From Isoperla grammatica (Eukaryota; Arthropoda; Insecta; Plecoptera; Perlodidae): a DNA stretch of 64,000 nucleotides. The notes under the pieces were generated by a model. The model saw nothing but the letters and a program-made list of their open reading frames with translations. It was not told the origin of the DNA and did no database searches. The stretch covers positions 39,389,625 through 39,453,624 of the forward strand of contig OX246739.1 of the NCBI GenBank assembly GCA_945910005.1, given 5' to 3'. Below are positions 1 through 13,651 of the stretch, piece by piece; positions within the stretch are counted from its first letter, which is position 1; every line of letters begins with the position of its first letter. Position numbers and translations under genes: made by a program.

Positions 1-487
1 CAAGCAGAGTCACGTTAAATGTATTTGGCAGATTCTCACTGTTTTTTTTTTGTATCATTTTATTAAGTCACGACGATTAGAGTCAAGTATTAACATTCTT
101 GGCGAGACTGTTTTTCTGCACACATTCTTTTTTTCATAGATCTATTTTTGAGTTATTGTACGTTAGTTTTTCTGCCACAAAACATGCGATAAGTTCTAGT
201 CGATAATTCATAAAAAATTATTGGTGGTTGGTAACAATCAGTGCCTCATAGACTCCCCTACTAGACACATTCCACAATAGCTACCCATGGGCCCCTGAGA
301 TGGCAGGGTGTAAATTACAAATTTTTCGCAAAATGGTAAAAAAAAAAAAACAATTTATAAACTAATTAGATACATTATATGGGGTTCTGGTCATTGTGTG
401 GGTACGATTTGAGTGATACACCTAATGTAATATAAACACGTAACGTTTAGAGGACGGCATTGTAGCAGGACTGACATTAAGCTGGGT
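1..487. other. AT-rich non-coding DNA
   Basis: I see no gene, RNA or clear repeat here apart from short A and T runs. Confidence 0.6.
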
Positions 488-740
488 GTTGTATTTGTAT
501 TTGTATTTATTGAAATTTACCCGCCCGAGAGCGGGAAGGCCAATGTAGGGCACAAATTGCCCTCTGTAGCCTTGTTCCTAGTTGGTCTCTTATGGGCATC
601 TAATCTCTGTCTACGGAGACGACCCCACGTGGCCTGTTGACTTTGGGTGGTGGACTCCAAAGAAGAATGCAAGTTGGTGTGTGACGGTGTGTTAGAGGGG
701 GTTTTGGAGGGGGGAGCGATTTGCAACGTAGGTCCCCATA
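488..740 (-). repeat. SINE-like element, tail shared with the 5S-SINE at 36485
   Basis: Read on the minus strand this segment carries the motif gagggcaattTGTGCCCTAC, followed by a short spacer and an A-rich tail of repeated aaatac units. The same GAGGGCA-TTGTGCCCTACA plus A-rich tail ends the 5S-derived element at 36485-36889. This suggests the same or a related family mobilised by one LINE. The 5' (head) end toward 740 is uncertain, and I cannot see a convincing target duplication. Confidence 0.6.
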
Positions 741-1983
741 ATGCACTTCATGTTAACCCACCCCCTCCATTAAAGTATGTATCGCATAGATTCTTATTCA
801 ATCCCTGTGCGAGTGTTGAAGGGGGGGAGGGGTGTAGTTGGCTGTGTTTCAAGTATACTAGTCTTGAGTTTTATATCAGCACAATCATGTCAGATTTAAT
901 CTGGAAAGGAATTAAAAAAATATTGTTTTAATCCTCTGTAGTTTTTTTCAGGTCAACACTCTACAACATTGCTTTTCAAAGTATCAAAGTAATTGCTGGT
1001 TTGCTAATGATGTAGGGTGAAGTATTATGAGGGCGTGACTGCTTGTAGTAGGTATATGTGTAAGAGTTGGAGGTGGATTCAAAGCCGGCAATTAAAGAGA
1101 GGATGCTTGTACTGTACTGTAAGGTTATTTGTGGTGATGAATGTGATGACGCAAGTGGTAGACAAGAGCTGCGCTGGAAGACTGTCACAATAAACTGTCC
1201 AAAGTCTTTGATCTCGTGATCAACAACTGCACCGGTAGCATTGATGACCGTGTTAATATGTCTTAAGTCGGTTGCCGCAAAGTCTCTCACGATAATTTTA
1301 CTAACTATCTTCTCAAAAAATTTAAGAAACATTGCTAGGATAATAATTTTTATATTTGGAACATTGGTAATAAATAAATACATACAGTAACAAGACTTAT
1401 TTTTTTGTTCTTTATTATTATATTGAGGTATTTTGTGACAGAAGGTTTTATGGCGCTTTATTTAAATGTGTTTGTTTGTATTAGGCCACTAGCATTTATA
1501 AAAATAAACAATTTAATTAAATACCAACATTTCATTCATGAAAATGTGAAGTGTCATTTTACGAAACGTTGGGATTATTACACATAGTTTAAAAATAAAT
1601 ATTTTTTGCTTTTATAATCGCAATGCTAAAATAGGTTATATGTATAAAATACCAACTCAAAAATCATTGTTTCAACAAGTAATGTTATAAATTTCTTTAT
1701 AGCAGTGTAAATTTGTTTATTTCTAAGAATGCCAGTGGCCAGGCCATCAACAATGGGTCTCCTAGGGGTCCTGCAAAGTCAAGTCTAGCTGTAGTAGCTA
1801 CGTCACTGCACTTACAAGATATTTCCCTCGAGCACAGGCACGTCAATATCTCACGCCGCGCAATGCATGGGTACCTTAAACGAGCTAATCGACACAGCTT
1901 AATAACGAGGCACCTGTTAGGGAGGTGTCATCACGAGTACGTGAAGTGATTGAAGGAGTAGGAACGACGACCGGGCTGTGATA
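741..1983. other. non-coding DNA with one unrecognised long frame
   Basis: A 135-codon minus-strand frame (976-1383) and a 78-codon plus-strand frame (1713-1949) occur here. Neither matches a family I know, and frames of this length are expected by chance in a window this size. No RNA gene is seen. Confidence 0.5.
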
Positions 1984-2129
1984 GCTGGAATTCATAGTCG
2001 TCCCCTACACCTAGGGGCGCCCATTGTTACAAAGGTAACAGTTGCTTGCATGTTATTTCCCACCTATAGAAAACAAATTCATAGCAACAATATAGGTGCC
2101 CTCAGAGGTGTAGGGGCCGACTATAAATT
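1984..2129. mobile_element. palindromic MITE, decayed copy (TIR with CCCCTACACCTAGGGGC)
   Basis: The ends are inverted copies of each other. The left end reads ggaattcatagtcg followed by tcccctacacctaggggcgc. The right end reads gcaacaatataggtgccctc followed by agaggtgtaggggccgac. The element matches the better-preserved copy at 13844-13991 along its whole length, including the central gttgcttgcatgttatttcc. The outermost GGTTGG is damaged here, so the duplicated target cannot be read. It is non-autonomous, with no coding capacity. Confidence 0.85.
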
Positions 2130-4067
2130 AATTTTAATTAGTGAAAATGTAAAAAAACAAAACACTGTTTAGAATGCGAGTATGTGATTTACATAACTAG
2201 AAGTGTACTGTTTATATGCCATTTTTGTTTTCAGGTAAAAAGTTATGATATACGTTACGACGCGCCTTTCGTGTTCAGAATGTGTTATTTTTCAGAACAT
2301 GAATATCACTTTACAACGCAGTGCAATGTGCCCCCATAACAACACGATATGTTTAAATCCATTATAAAGTTTTGAAAAACATAGAGTGCTATATTAGTAT
2401 CGTATGGTATTTTTTAAAGTCAAATCCTAAACACTGTCACAGAGCCAATTCGGGTATTTGACTAGCGAAATGTTCTTTAATATATTATTCGCGAAACTTA
2501 ATCCATAATTGAAAATAGTTTATTTTGATTGTTCACGAGGACACAACATTGTCATGTCCGCATTATTCTACATTTTTTTAAAACGTTATCTACGTTAAAA
2601 AATAAACGATAAATGTAGTTTAAAAAAGTCCTGATTACCCGCGTATTAAGAAAAAACGAACTCACAAATCTGTCAAATAAAGGATTTTATAATGTTAGTT
2701 ATAAGCATTATTAGTATATTAGCAATATAATATTGTGAATAATCGATACATGAAAATTTTTATTTTATAAATCAGCCGTTTAAGAACAAAATAAAAAGGT
2801 TACGTAAGCAACTCATTGCTGTTCCGTAATAACTTCACGATTTCAATGTTGTTTTTCTTGTTTGTGGTGTGGAACTGCTAGATCACATTATTTCACTTTT
2901 CGGGAAACATAATAATATGAGAGAGTTTCAGAAGTACTGACCACCAGTTCAAGGTCATTCCCGGCATACGTTGAAATTTTCACTAACACGCACTCTCACA
3001 TCGATTGGTAGATGTATGTTTGGTGCACGTGGTCGCGAGTGTATGTAAAATAACCTTGTCAATATAAGCTTGAAAAGTCGGGAAGGGAAACATCACCCTG
3101 AAGGATTGAGTTTGATATATTATTGTGGAGGGGCACAATAAAGTCAGAAAATAAATCATGACGGAATGTAAACATTTTCTGCGCTAGCTTAATCGTATTA
3201 AACATATTGTCCATTGAAATAGGAGACTTAATACCATCAACTTTAACAGGGCTGGTAAGTATAGACAAGAAACTGCTAATGACAACCATTTGGGCTGTGA
3301 GGTAATACTCATAAGTCATAATACAACAATTGTTTCATCATACTACCTAACGTACACAGATATTTTTTCGATTAACGAATTTAATACCTATAATTTCATC
3401 AGTGATATATGTATCTAATTAGTAATTCCCGGTAATTGTAATTTTAAATTGTTTGAACTTACGTTCTCTCGTATGCAGGGTTTTAAATTCGTAGTTTTGT
3501 ATTTCTAAATTTGTATCGTGTCAGCAGATGTTATCCGTAATATGGGTATAATTGTATTTACTTTCTAATTTTCCAAATTGTGTACACAAACAAATGAATG
3601 AATGCACAAAACCACGGGCCCAATAGTGCAGACAACAACGTGTGGGTTTGAGACGTAGCAGAAGGTAATTCCTAAACCTCTAACGTGGAGCTATACTGAA
3701 ACTAATTTCTATCCTGCCAACCCATTGATTGATTATGAGCGATGAAGAATCCATGCAGTGATATTGAGCGTGAAAACACCGTATTAATAACTCAGTTTTT
3801 GAGTGGCGGAAGTGACGTCATGCACAGTGTTACAGTTGACAAGTATAGTAGGTATTTATGTAGCAACAGTTGTCTTCTATAGGCCTACTGGGCCGATCTG
3901 CGGCATCCAACCCGTTCAATACCGCAGCGCATAGCGACGTGGGATGCCGTCCACCACAAACTTCTTAGTTCTAGCTTAGACTTCCTTCAACTTCAGTTAG
4001 CATCTTTACCGTGATATCAATCACTATTAATAGGACTCTTCACTATTTTTCGTCAAACAATCACATG

Positions 4068-4168
4068 CAAGAAAAACGCAATATTTTGTAAACTGATTTG
4101 CTTTTTTGCTGGTTTTCTTTTGCCCGTTGAAGAAAGTTGACCAGTTTTCCAAGATTGCGTTTTTCTTG
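4068..4168. repeat. short stem-loop inverted repeat
   Basis: CAAGAAAAACGCAAT at 4068-4082 is repeated exactly as its reverse complement at 4154-4168, with about 70 bases between. Further partial pairing flanks the arms. This is probably the core of a decayed foldback element. Confidence 0.6.
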
Positions 4169-5679
4169 TAATTCGTTTATACAACGAACAATGAATAGTC
4201 GTAACACTAGATCTGATATTATCCTACACATGTTCTACTAAATTTCGTTGTGATACCTTTTCTGTGGTTACCATTGCGATGTGAACGTACGGAGTAGGTA
4301 ACTAGGTTTCTAGGACTCGACTATACGTTCATAGCTATGTGGGCCGCATAGTGCATTAATTTGACACGTTGTTAGGAATGTGTAAATATTAACTACAAGA
4401 AACGCGGTGCAGTTGTATAGTATAACAAGTATAGTTGTCCACATTTAGATGGTTCATTGTTTCGTTTAAGTTTTAACGAAAATAGGATCAAAACCTGCGT
4501 TGATTGTTCTAACAATGTTCCACATTTCTTTGATTCGTTTTTATCGTCGAATTCAAGGAAAAAAGTGGAACATTGTAAACCGTTCTAAATGGTGCATAAT
4601 GTATATACTACATTCAAAAAAATAACATTTAGTAAATAAATTAGAGACAACCGCACATGAAAATAGTGGAAGGAATATACCTCTGCCGTGTCGTACGAAA
4701 CAACAGAGAGCAGTGGATGGATTTATTACCTTGTGTTTCAATGTGAGCAGGAAACCTTATAAAAACAACACTATTTTGTAAGTCGTTTCATTCATCTAAC
4801 TGCGCAGTGAGACTAAAGTCAGTAAACAAACATAGTATGAACGTGTATGATGAATGAATATTAACATCTTCATGTATCGTAATACATTGACTGATAAGTC
4901 CTGTGTGTCTGCAATATTATATGGACGGTGGCTTCAGAGTTGTCTATGTTTCTAAGCCCGGGTGATCGCGCATTACCGGACAACTAACGTCAAGCGTCAA
5001 ACTCATCATCGTGCCGGGGTTTGAACGTACCCCACTATAGTATAGACACAGTGTGATGTGGTCGCATCCGCATATACTCACATGATGGATCGGGCATAAC
5101 TAACCTAAGTAGCCGGAACACCCACACGGAAGATCGTCCACCCTCGCATTTCACCGACCCGGACATTTCCGGACACAGAGTTGCCAAATTTTAGGTTCTC
5201 TTTATTCTAGTGGACCCAGTTTTTAATCCCCTCAAGCAGATACAGCTATTCAAGAGTCAAGACTTATTATGCCAGTCGAGGTGGGTCCATCGTCGTGGTG
5301 ACCGTTGCTCGCAAAGAGGGCTTTTGTGCATCTCTTTTGTAATTCCTTTATTTATCTAATGAAGCTGTCACAATTTTTCCCTTCCTACACTTTCTATTTT
5401 CTTGTTCATTAATGCTGGCCCTCTTTGCGATCCAAACGTCCACCAGCCCCCCACGCCCCCTCAAGCCCTAAACCCCACCCCCCTTATTTTGGATTCACTT
5501 ATATGACGAATAAATCTGATTTGGCCGACGTCATATGACTAAACTGTGGAGTAAAACACCAAATACTCATTTATTCATTATATTCTTCACATTTACATAG
5601 ATGCATACAAAATAATGAATTTATATTATTGGCTGTGGTATCGTATAGTGCAATTGTATGTAGAGTAGTTTGCGCACAC

Positions 5680-5800
5680 CGTCTTGATGGAAGGGGTGTC
5701 TGGAGTGAACGGCAGACTTGCGAGTGTCGCAAACCGCCGCTCGCCGCGCGTCGAGCGCTCGCAGCAGCGCACCTCTCAGCCGTATGTCGGTGTTGCAACC
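5680..5800. promoter_or_regulatory. CpG-rich patch, possible promoter
   Basis: About 120 bases are markedly GC- and CpG-rich (for example cgccgctcgccgcgcgtcg) against an AT-rich background. No exon with a usable donor follows. This could be an unmethylated regulatory patch or a repeat fragment. Promoter activity is inference only. Confidence 0.2.
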
Positions 5801-5904
5801 AATACTATCACCTGCATTATGGTCTTATCGAAAACCAATAACTATCGATTGTGTCGTCGCTTGAGTGCGATACGGCCTATTTGCACAAAGCTCTGTCATC
5901 GTTA

Positions 5905-5965
5905 GGTCGACCTGTGGTGGGGGCTAATGGAGTGAAGCTTCGGGTTCGACTCCCGGCCTGTCAAT
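5905..5965 (+). repeat. tRNA-like fragment (B-box), probable SINE remnant
   Basis: The segment contains cttcgGGTTCGACTCCCGGcc, a good T-arm and B-box. The upstream part, cctgtggtgggggctaatgg, is only loosely like a D arm. No complete cloverleaf can be drawn by eye, so a tRNA-derived repeat is more likely than a functional tRNA gene. Confidence 0.4.
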
Positions 5966-6489
5966 AGAGAACATGCCTGCATTACACTACAAGAAATAGA
6001 TGAGTGTGTTAATCACCACGCATGCACGATAAATCTACAGTAGGTATATATCATTATGCGAATAAAAAAGTTACAGTAGTTGGGTTGCGTACTCGGTGAC
6101 TGATTATTATCAATCAGCTCATAGAGTTTTGCAACTTTTTTCAAAATACTGACCACCCGAATGCGAGACGTTAATTCGTTTTGTTAAAGCAACATTTCTC
6201 TATTTACTGTCATAATTATTTAACAATTCCAGAAGCTAATTACATGAACCTTACAAGTTACAAATCGTTTAGTTGAGTCCAATGAACTTCTCTTCGCACC
6301 ATAATGGAGAAAATATACTCAATGCCTTAGTACTACATTATCTATTTAAAACGTGATGTACTCAAGCAACTGTCATTAAAAATACTTCGCGAAATCTTCA
6401 TCTAAAAAGATTTACTCTATGAAATGAATCCAACGATTTGTGTGTGGGTGGAATTGTATTATGAACTATGTTCACATGGTAAAATAAGT

Positions 6490-6494
6490 TATTA

Positions 6495-6534
<40 letters not shown>
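6490..6534. repeat. ATT trinucleotide microsatellite
   Basis: About 14 tandem ATT units, nearly pure. Confidence 0.95.
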
Positions 6535-6536
<2 letters not shown>

Positions 6537-9500
6537 AACATAAACTTTGCTCGTGTGTGTTAGCATTTACATTGTGTCTTTGATTGATTAATCAAAGATT
6601 CGTTAAAAATCCCCCCCCCCAGGTATCCACATCTGTTAAAAGACCTTTGGCCCCCGTGTGCCACTGTATTATTTTGTACCTGCAAACAAGTTAAATTTCA
6701 CGCAACTGAATTCACGACGAAGCCTAGAATAGTTTTGAAAGCAATTTAACAAACACACGACATAGTCCGATGGCAAACTACATCACACACTTCTTGCCGA
6801 GCAAAGTCCCCTGTTGTCAACAAATTGTCATTTAGTTGATTAGAATCTCGGGGCTCTCTCACGGCGCTGCACGCATAGTGGGTCGTTTAGAACGCATGGT
6901 AATGTGCTCACGGCGCGGTCACCGGTATTCTGACTGAAGGTGTTAACGATGTTTTCCTCAGTCACGAGGTACCATCTGGGACTGATTCCTATGCTTCCCA
7001 AACACCCCCAATGAACCTAGATAGTCATGTGATGTGAAGATGGACACATAAGGTAAAGCTTGTGTATACCCTTCAGAGGAGGTTCCTGCGAATAAAATGC
7101 GATTGATGTGCCGATAAAATCGTGTGTGCTAATCGGAATTGCAATGTTAAATCGATTATTGTGATCGATTAATCATGTCACGACAATGGCTTATGTTTTC
7201 TTGCCTGCGAATAGGCTACTGATTGTCATTTGAACAAAATACAAGCTTTACAAAATTAACTTGCGTGAAATAATAACTGGCATGATTACTTTCTGTTAAT
7301 TCGCTATGATGACTTTTTTGTAATCTTTTTGTATATTTTCGAATCAATTATTAATAACACGTTTCATTGAAATGTAGTTGTTTTGCGGAGACGTAAAAAA
7401 GTGTAGCCACTCTAACAAATTGGCAAACGGCAATATTTTCTCTTCAAACATTTTTATTTCACAAAAAATTACTTTAAAATAACAAAACACGGGGCTGTTG
7501 TTTTAAACGGCTGTGTGAGGTAGTTGTGGCTGTTTTCTATGTAGTGCATTAGCGTCAATTACTCGACTCGGGGCTGAGACTAAATTACATTAATTCAGCA
7601 GCCAGGAAACTTGTCCGATGCAGAGAATAAACTTTCCGGTCTGAACTGCAGCAACATCATTTAAATCTAGTTTCCCGGGGATGTTTGCTTTGAGTGCGAG
7701 AAGAGTACATTGTGTGACTGGAGTGCAGCAGAGTAATTAAAGCAAGAGTACTTAGCATTATTTATAATTAATAGCACAAGTCAAATGTTAAGTATGTATT
7801 AACTAATGGTTTCCAAGGTAAGAATCAATTAACGAACAACTTAAAGTACTATAATAATACAAGGACAAAACAAATATTGCCAACAAATTACGTAATTTAT
7901 ATATCTTGTGCAATTGAATGCGAATCAGAATAAAATGAGAAAATGTTTATTATTTTCTTACTAATTATAATACAAAATTATGATTCAAGTTAAAAAAAAG
8001 TCCTAATACAAATTACTGCAGTTTACAACTGGATGTCAGCTGAATAATATTATTGTCAACACTATCAACAGACGCTCAGGGCTATGTGTGGTATACTGTG
8101 GCACGGAAGGGTTGCAGGTTAGTTCTTTATTTGCCGGGGTTAACTCATATTGATGCTGGACTTCGCTCATAAATACTACATTGCGGAACCACTCAGTAAG
8201 TACGCGTTGCCGATTGTCAGTGAAGGACATTATTCAAATCTCTGTTGGGTTTAACCCCTGCAATGACGGGTCACAGCCACCGTTGCACATGATAGCAAGA
8301 GAAATGGATTCAATTCCCATATAAAGTATTGAGTTTCGTTGTGGTTCTTCATGCTTACTGTCAACTAGTCGTCTCAGATATCACAACTCGGTCAATAGAA
8401 TCGTAATATTACAAAAATGACAGACACGTATTCGTTTATTGATGAAACACATATCTGAGCCGGAAATAGCACGATGGATCAACCACAGGACCAACGAGCC
8501 ACACAAGCTCGTACGATGGCGCTTATATCAAGAATGTGGCTTATGATGATGAGGATTGATACACAATTATGACAGCAGATTTAACTTCTTTGTGCAAGTT
8601 TTAATACTTGCCATTTTAAATAAACATATTGCATTCGTGTGAGTGTTATATATATATTATCAGGGTGTACAAATTGCGTTTCAGTGATATCAGACATTTT
8701 GAATAATATCTGGATTTGTCTGATTTTATCGAATCATAACCAAATTTGTTGTTAACGTAGCCCCATCTACTTGAACAATTTTCATTAGTATTAGCATTTT
8801 AAAGATAGTGCAAGCCATCAAAACTTTGCTTACTCCCTGTATGAAGCCATACCATAAGATTACGACAAAATACAAGCAAAGAATGAACTTTGTGATAGTG
8901 AAAGAAAATAGAAGGGTGTTACGTTCGTATTATAGAAGCAACATTGAGAGCCGGCTTGCGTGCAACAGTCTCCACGTGAGGGCATCAGCCATCTAAATGG
9001 CAACATGTCATCTTAAAGGTGGGACAGCGCTGTTCGAGTAAAACACAGGTTCCCGATAAAACAGAAAGAATATCATGTTCAAATAATGTTTGTGGAAGAC
9101 AGTTTATGGACAAGGGAACGCCTGGTCTTATCTGCCCATTTATTATTAAACAAGCGAGTGCCGAGTCCGATTCTCCACGGAAGTGCACGACATCTGCCGA
9201 AGTATGGATTGGGATCCAATCGAAACAAGTCGACGTTCAAATATTCTATTCTAGCCTGGCTTCCACATTTCCACCCGAAGGCATTGGGGCATTTTATTGT
9301 GTTAGCCAATCAACGTAATTTACATCGATAGTAATCATTTTAAGGAGACAGTGGCGTGCTGGTTGTCGCTCACATAATGTAGTATTAGTCTTGACACGCA
9401 CATCACACAATGTCTACCTGCCCACATCGTGTTTTGTGATAAAACATTTCCAATTGAAAATTCGAATTAAAAAAATGATCTACGAAAAACACAGACAATA

Positions 9501-10327
9501 ACAACCAAGTATAGGAAGATGTTTTAGGCCCAGATGCATATAGATTCATGTCCACATGTATGCAATGATTTAGACGGCGTTTCGTTGAAGTTTTCTCTTC
9601 TCTAACATAAGTTTGATATCACGAAAATACAATGAAACCTTATTGTCTCGGTCTCTCTTTCTGTGGTTTACAATAGCACAAATAGTAATAGACATTTTTG
9701 TAAAACTTTGTAGGTGGTTATTAGCATAAAAGCTGTCATATTTGGTAAGCATATTTGTCTTCCATAGAGAGTTTAAATGTCAACACACATTATTTTGTCC
9801 TCTATTATTGCCGCTTTGACGCCACGTGAATATTGCTGAGGGTAAGAATGACCAGATGTATGAAGGTCAACCCCTGTAAACGTCTTGGCCACGCGTACAT
9901 CCTAATGTGTAATACCACAAATATTATACCTTCTCAATCTGCGCTGTCGCCGTCACCTATAGATACTGCAAACAGCCTCTAACTGAAGCCGATGTTTTCA
10001 GGATGGCCTTGCGAGCCTAAGTTCGAACATAGATCATATTTCTGAAAGAACTCGCGGGCGGATCGGATCTCAGATCCCAATGAATGGACCCGACTTGGAC
10101 CACTCTATATAACTTCTGTGAGCTGGCCTTCTTAATATTGATTCAGCGCGGCCGCTATGGATGGTGACACTTGGAGAGTGCATGGGTATATTGTACAGGC
10201 TCCATCATTGTTACCATCAATATCTAATATCTGATACTCCAATACCACGCGCGATTTATGCTGTTTTATTGATATCTTGAAAATCGTTCAAGATATTGAA
10301 AACGTCATTCATACTCGGAACTTAGTT

Positions 10328-10590
10328 TCATGTAAATAAATAAATAAATAAACAAATATTTTGGGGTTAACGTTTCATATTTTTGCAACTTGGCTAATCG
10401 AGACGATGAGTGGGGAAATATGAAAATGAAATAGAGAGATGTTTGTGGAAAGGCAATAGGCAGTGGGGACGATGTGGACTGCATTTCGTCTGACTTTTCC
10501 TCCTCGACCTGTCCGGCTAGGGTGGCCCTACCAGAAGCATACGCTTCCACCGGCATAGCTATCGGGATCAACAAAGCACGCAAACCTGCC
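10328..10590 (-). repeat. dispersed retroelement-like repeat with CATCGTCTCGATTAGC tail
   Basis: On the minus strand a GC-rich body contains cgatagctatgccggtggaa and ctggtagggccaccctagcc. The tail contains cactcatcgtctcgattagc followed by aaaatatgaaacgttaa. The same tail appears at 36268-36330 on the minus strand. Shorter versions occur at 17335-17402 and 42690-42745 on the plus strand. A taaa microsatellite lies beyond the tail, as expected of a LINE-mobilised element. Whether the body is a LINE 3' end or a SINE cannot be decided here. Confidence 0.65.
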
Positions 10591-12435
10591 CACCACGATA
10601 AGGTAGCAGTCCCTGGGCAGGATGTAAGCTAAACAATGGATGTATAAATGATATTAAAATCGTTACGTTTGTTATTTCTGTAAGATAGTAATTGTAATGA
10701 TACAATTTTGTCATAACTTTACTGAGTCTAACACGGTGTAAAAGTTTTAGTATTAATTCGGTCAATATTCCTATTACGTCGGTATAGCTTGAACTTTCCT
10801 ACTGCGTCGCTTAAAACGTTTTTAATCAAGAATAGTTAGTTTTAAAGTTAAATTAAACTATATTTTATTTTATTTTATTTTCATTTGGAATTTCATTAGG
10901 TATTTGTTAAAATTATATAGACGAGGTTGATAGCTTAAACATGTGCTAGATAACATTGCGTTGTCTCCATCCGACGCAGTTGTTACCATCGCATTATTTA
11001 TTAATTATTATATCGTCTTGGAGATATCTGGATAATCAAGTCGTTGGCTCGTTGCTAATCTAATACACCTCACATCTAGGATATAACGGGGATACAAATT
11101 GCTACAAGTTGGGAGCAATGGTTGGTAATATCTGAAGTATCAAATAAAGTGGCTCAGCGCTATGACGAGAGACAATGATTCGGGAGACCAGGAATAATAT
11201 GTTTTCGTCAGTAAATATTATGTGAATGCTAGGGGTCCTAGATCAGACTTCGTATATTCCCTTGAAATTGGAACTATAATGTTGCCCGAATAGAATGAGG
11301 AGGGTGATAGCCCGATAAAATATCCTTCTCTGTTCGTATTAAATAAGCAAAGGATAACAATTATATAAAGCAAAATGAATTGGAGTGTCAAATTTTAAAC
11401 ACATTAGTGATCAAAATTCCCAGTTGTCAGGTTAAAAATAATTTGTGATTTGATATTTGAAAACTTCGTGACATATTCCGTAAGGTATTTATTGGCAAAT
11501 AGTTACTAACTCTAAGAAGGGAACATGTAAATCTATAGTAGGCCTACTAGCAGTATAGTGGAAATGGCGTTTGAATTGCCGTATTTCTTAAAATAGGTTA
11601 CAGCTTCAACATCAATAAAATATTAAACAATTATCTTTCAACAGACTTCACTATATACTTGTAGTGAGCGCATTTCGTGTTTGGTGTTCCTGAACCACGC
11701 AGTCTCGAGGGACTTATTTTGAAACGTTTGCGTCACTCATAATTGATGTCATCCCAGTGTATGTTGTGAGCACCAGACATAAGGCCAGGCAATTAAGCAT
11801 AAGTACATTACACTCGATGCATATCAACACATCGCTCAACACTCTCGCTTCGTTCACCCACCCCGGCATTACAAACAGCACGAACACCAATTTTCCGGCA
11901 AGTAAGTAAGACGACTCACTGAATTTCCTTTCTCGGATTCGATTAAATTAGTCGCTAGTAGCGCTCGACGTTGAGCGGTGGGAGGTGGAACTAAGCGGCC
12001 GCCGACCGGTAAAGAGGGGTGATGACATTACCGGTCGCAACAGGTGTCGGATTTGATTGACGTTCACATTCTGATAGAGTGCTTCTTGATTTCTTGAGCA
12101 TGTCCGTGCAGTTGGTAATAGTATGTTTTACTTTTGTGTGAGGAAGGGTTGAAATTGTTAACAGTTTCTACGTAAAACTCAAAATTAACATTCACCTGAT
12201 GTCTGACAAAAGGAATCAAAGTTTTCTACCGAAAATAGCCTATAAACTTTTTATTACATAACCGCAAACAGACTGTGACGTCACTTTAATTCCCCCGCCT
12301 TCTTCATCGTCAATTATATTGTTGCCACCCACTCTTCCGTGGGCGACGCATCTGTACTGACGCCCACGACGCGGGGCTGACCTTTCGCGACGAGCTTACT
12401 CCCTCTCGACGCGTCGCCCACTGACGCGCGGAGAC

Positions 12436-13651
12436 GTCGGGCTGAGTACTGGCGCACTTCCCACCCACCACACAGACTGTACGACATAGGCCTACTAGAG
12501 TCTGATGTACAGTCCCAGCACTCAGACAGAGACCTGACTCCGTCGGGCTGAGTACTGGCGCACTTCCCACCCACCACACAGACTGTACGACATAGGCCTA
12601 CTAGAGTCTGATGTACAGTCCCAGCACTCAGACAGAGACCTGACTCCGTCGGGCTGAGTACTGGCGCACTTCCCACCCACCACACAGACTGTACGACATA
12701 GGCCTACTAGAGTCTGATGTACAGTCCCAGCACTCAGACAGAAACCTGACTCCGTCGGGCTGAGTACTGGCGCACTTCCCACCCACCACACAGACTGTAC
12801 GACATAGGCCTACTAGAGTCTGATGTACAGTCCCAGCACTCAGACAGAGACCTGACTCCTTCGGGCTGAGTACTGTAGCACTTCCCACCCACCACACAGA
12901 CTGTACGACATAGGCCTACTAGAGTCTTATGTACAGTCCCAGCACTCAGACAGAGACCTGACTCCTTCGGGCTGAGTACTGGCGCACTTCCCACCCACCA
13001 CACAGACTGTACGACATAGGCCTACTAGAGTCTGATGTACAGTCCCAGCACTCAGACAGAGACCTGACTCCTTCGGGCTGAGTACTGTAGCACTTCCCAC
13101 CCACCACACAGACTGTACGACATAGGCCTACTAGAGTCTGATGTACAGTCCCAGCACTCAGACAGAGACCTGACTCCGTCGAGCTGAGTACTGTAGCACT
13201 TCCCACCCACCACACAGACTGTACGACATAGGCCTACTAGAGTCTGATGTACAGTCCCAGCACTCAGACAGAGACCTGACTCCGTCGAGCTGAGTACTGT
13301 AGCACTTCCCACCCACCACACAGACTGTACGACATAGGCCTACTAGAGTCTGATGTACAGTCCCAGCACTCAGACAGAGACCTGACTCCTTCGGGCTGAG
13401 TACTGGCGCACTTCCCACCCACCACACAGACTGTACGACATAGGCCTACTAGAGTCTGATGTACAGTCCCAGCACTCAGACAGAGACCTGACTCCTTCGG
13501 GCTGAGTACTGGCGCACTTCCCACCCACCACACAGACTGTACGACATAGGCCTACTAGAGTCTGATGTACAGTCCCAGCACTCAGACAGAGACCTGACTC
13601 CGTCGAGCTGAGTACTGGCGCACTTCCCACCCACCACACAGACTGTACGAC
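12436..13651. repeat. 106-bp satellite, about 11.5 copies
   Basis: The unit runs from gtcgggctgagtactggcgc through cccaccacacagactgtac and cataggcctactagagtc to gtacagtcccagcactcaga, and repeats every 106 bases. Copies differ at a few sites (g or t after ctcc, cggg or cgag, ggcg or tagc). Variants alternate along the array, as expected from unequal exchange. Within each unit gactgtac and gtacagtc are perfect inverted repeats around a TAGGCCTA palindrome. Because 106 is not a multiple of 3, the 89-codon minus-strand frames cycle through all three registers. They are shadows of the array, not genes. Confidence 0.97.

Larger units (their letters stand above)
2130..12309. other. gene-poor AT-rich DNA
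   Basis: No secure coding region is seen. Minor items include an ATT microsatellite (6490-6534), a 15-bp perfect inverted repeat (4068-4082 with 4154-4168), tRNA-like B-box sequences near 5925-5960 and 8300, and a dispersed repeat at 10358-10590. A GC- and CpG-rich patch lies at 5680-5800. A pair of overlapping opposite-strand frames at 9000-9330 is unrecognised. Confidence 0.6.

Noticed and set aside
976..1383. 135-codon minus-strand frame with plausible-looking protein sequence
   Set aside because: No family recognised and no splice or start evidence. In a window of this size and base composition about one chance frame of this length is expected.
3059..3319. 86-codon minus-strand frame, perhaps an exon paired with 976-1383
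   Set aside because: No in-frame donor at its 3' end before the stop, and no recognised homology. Its length is unremarkable.
9000..9331. Overlapping frames on both strands, considered as a transposase fragment
   Set aside because: No catalytic or zinc-finger motif and no terminal repeats found around it.
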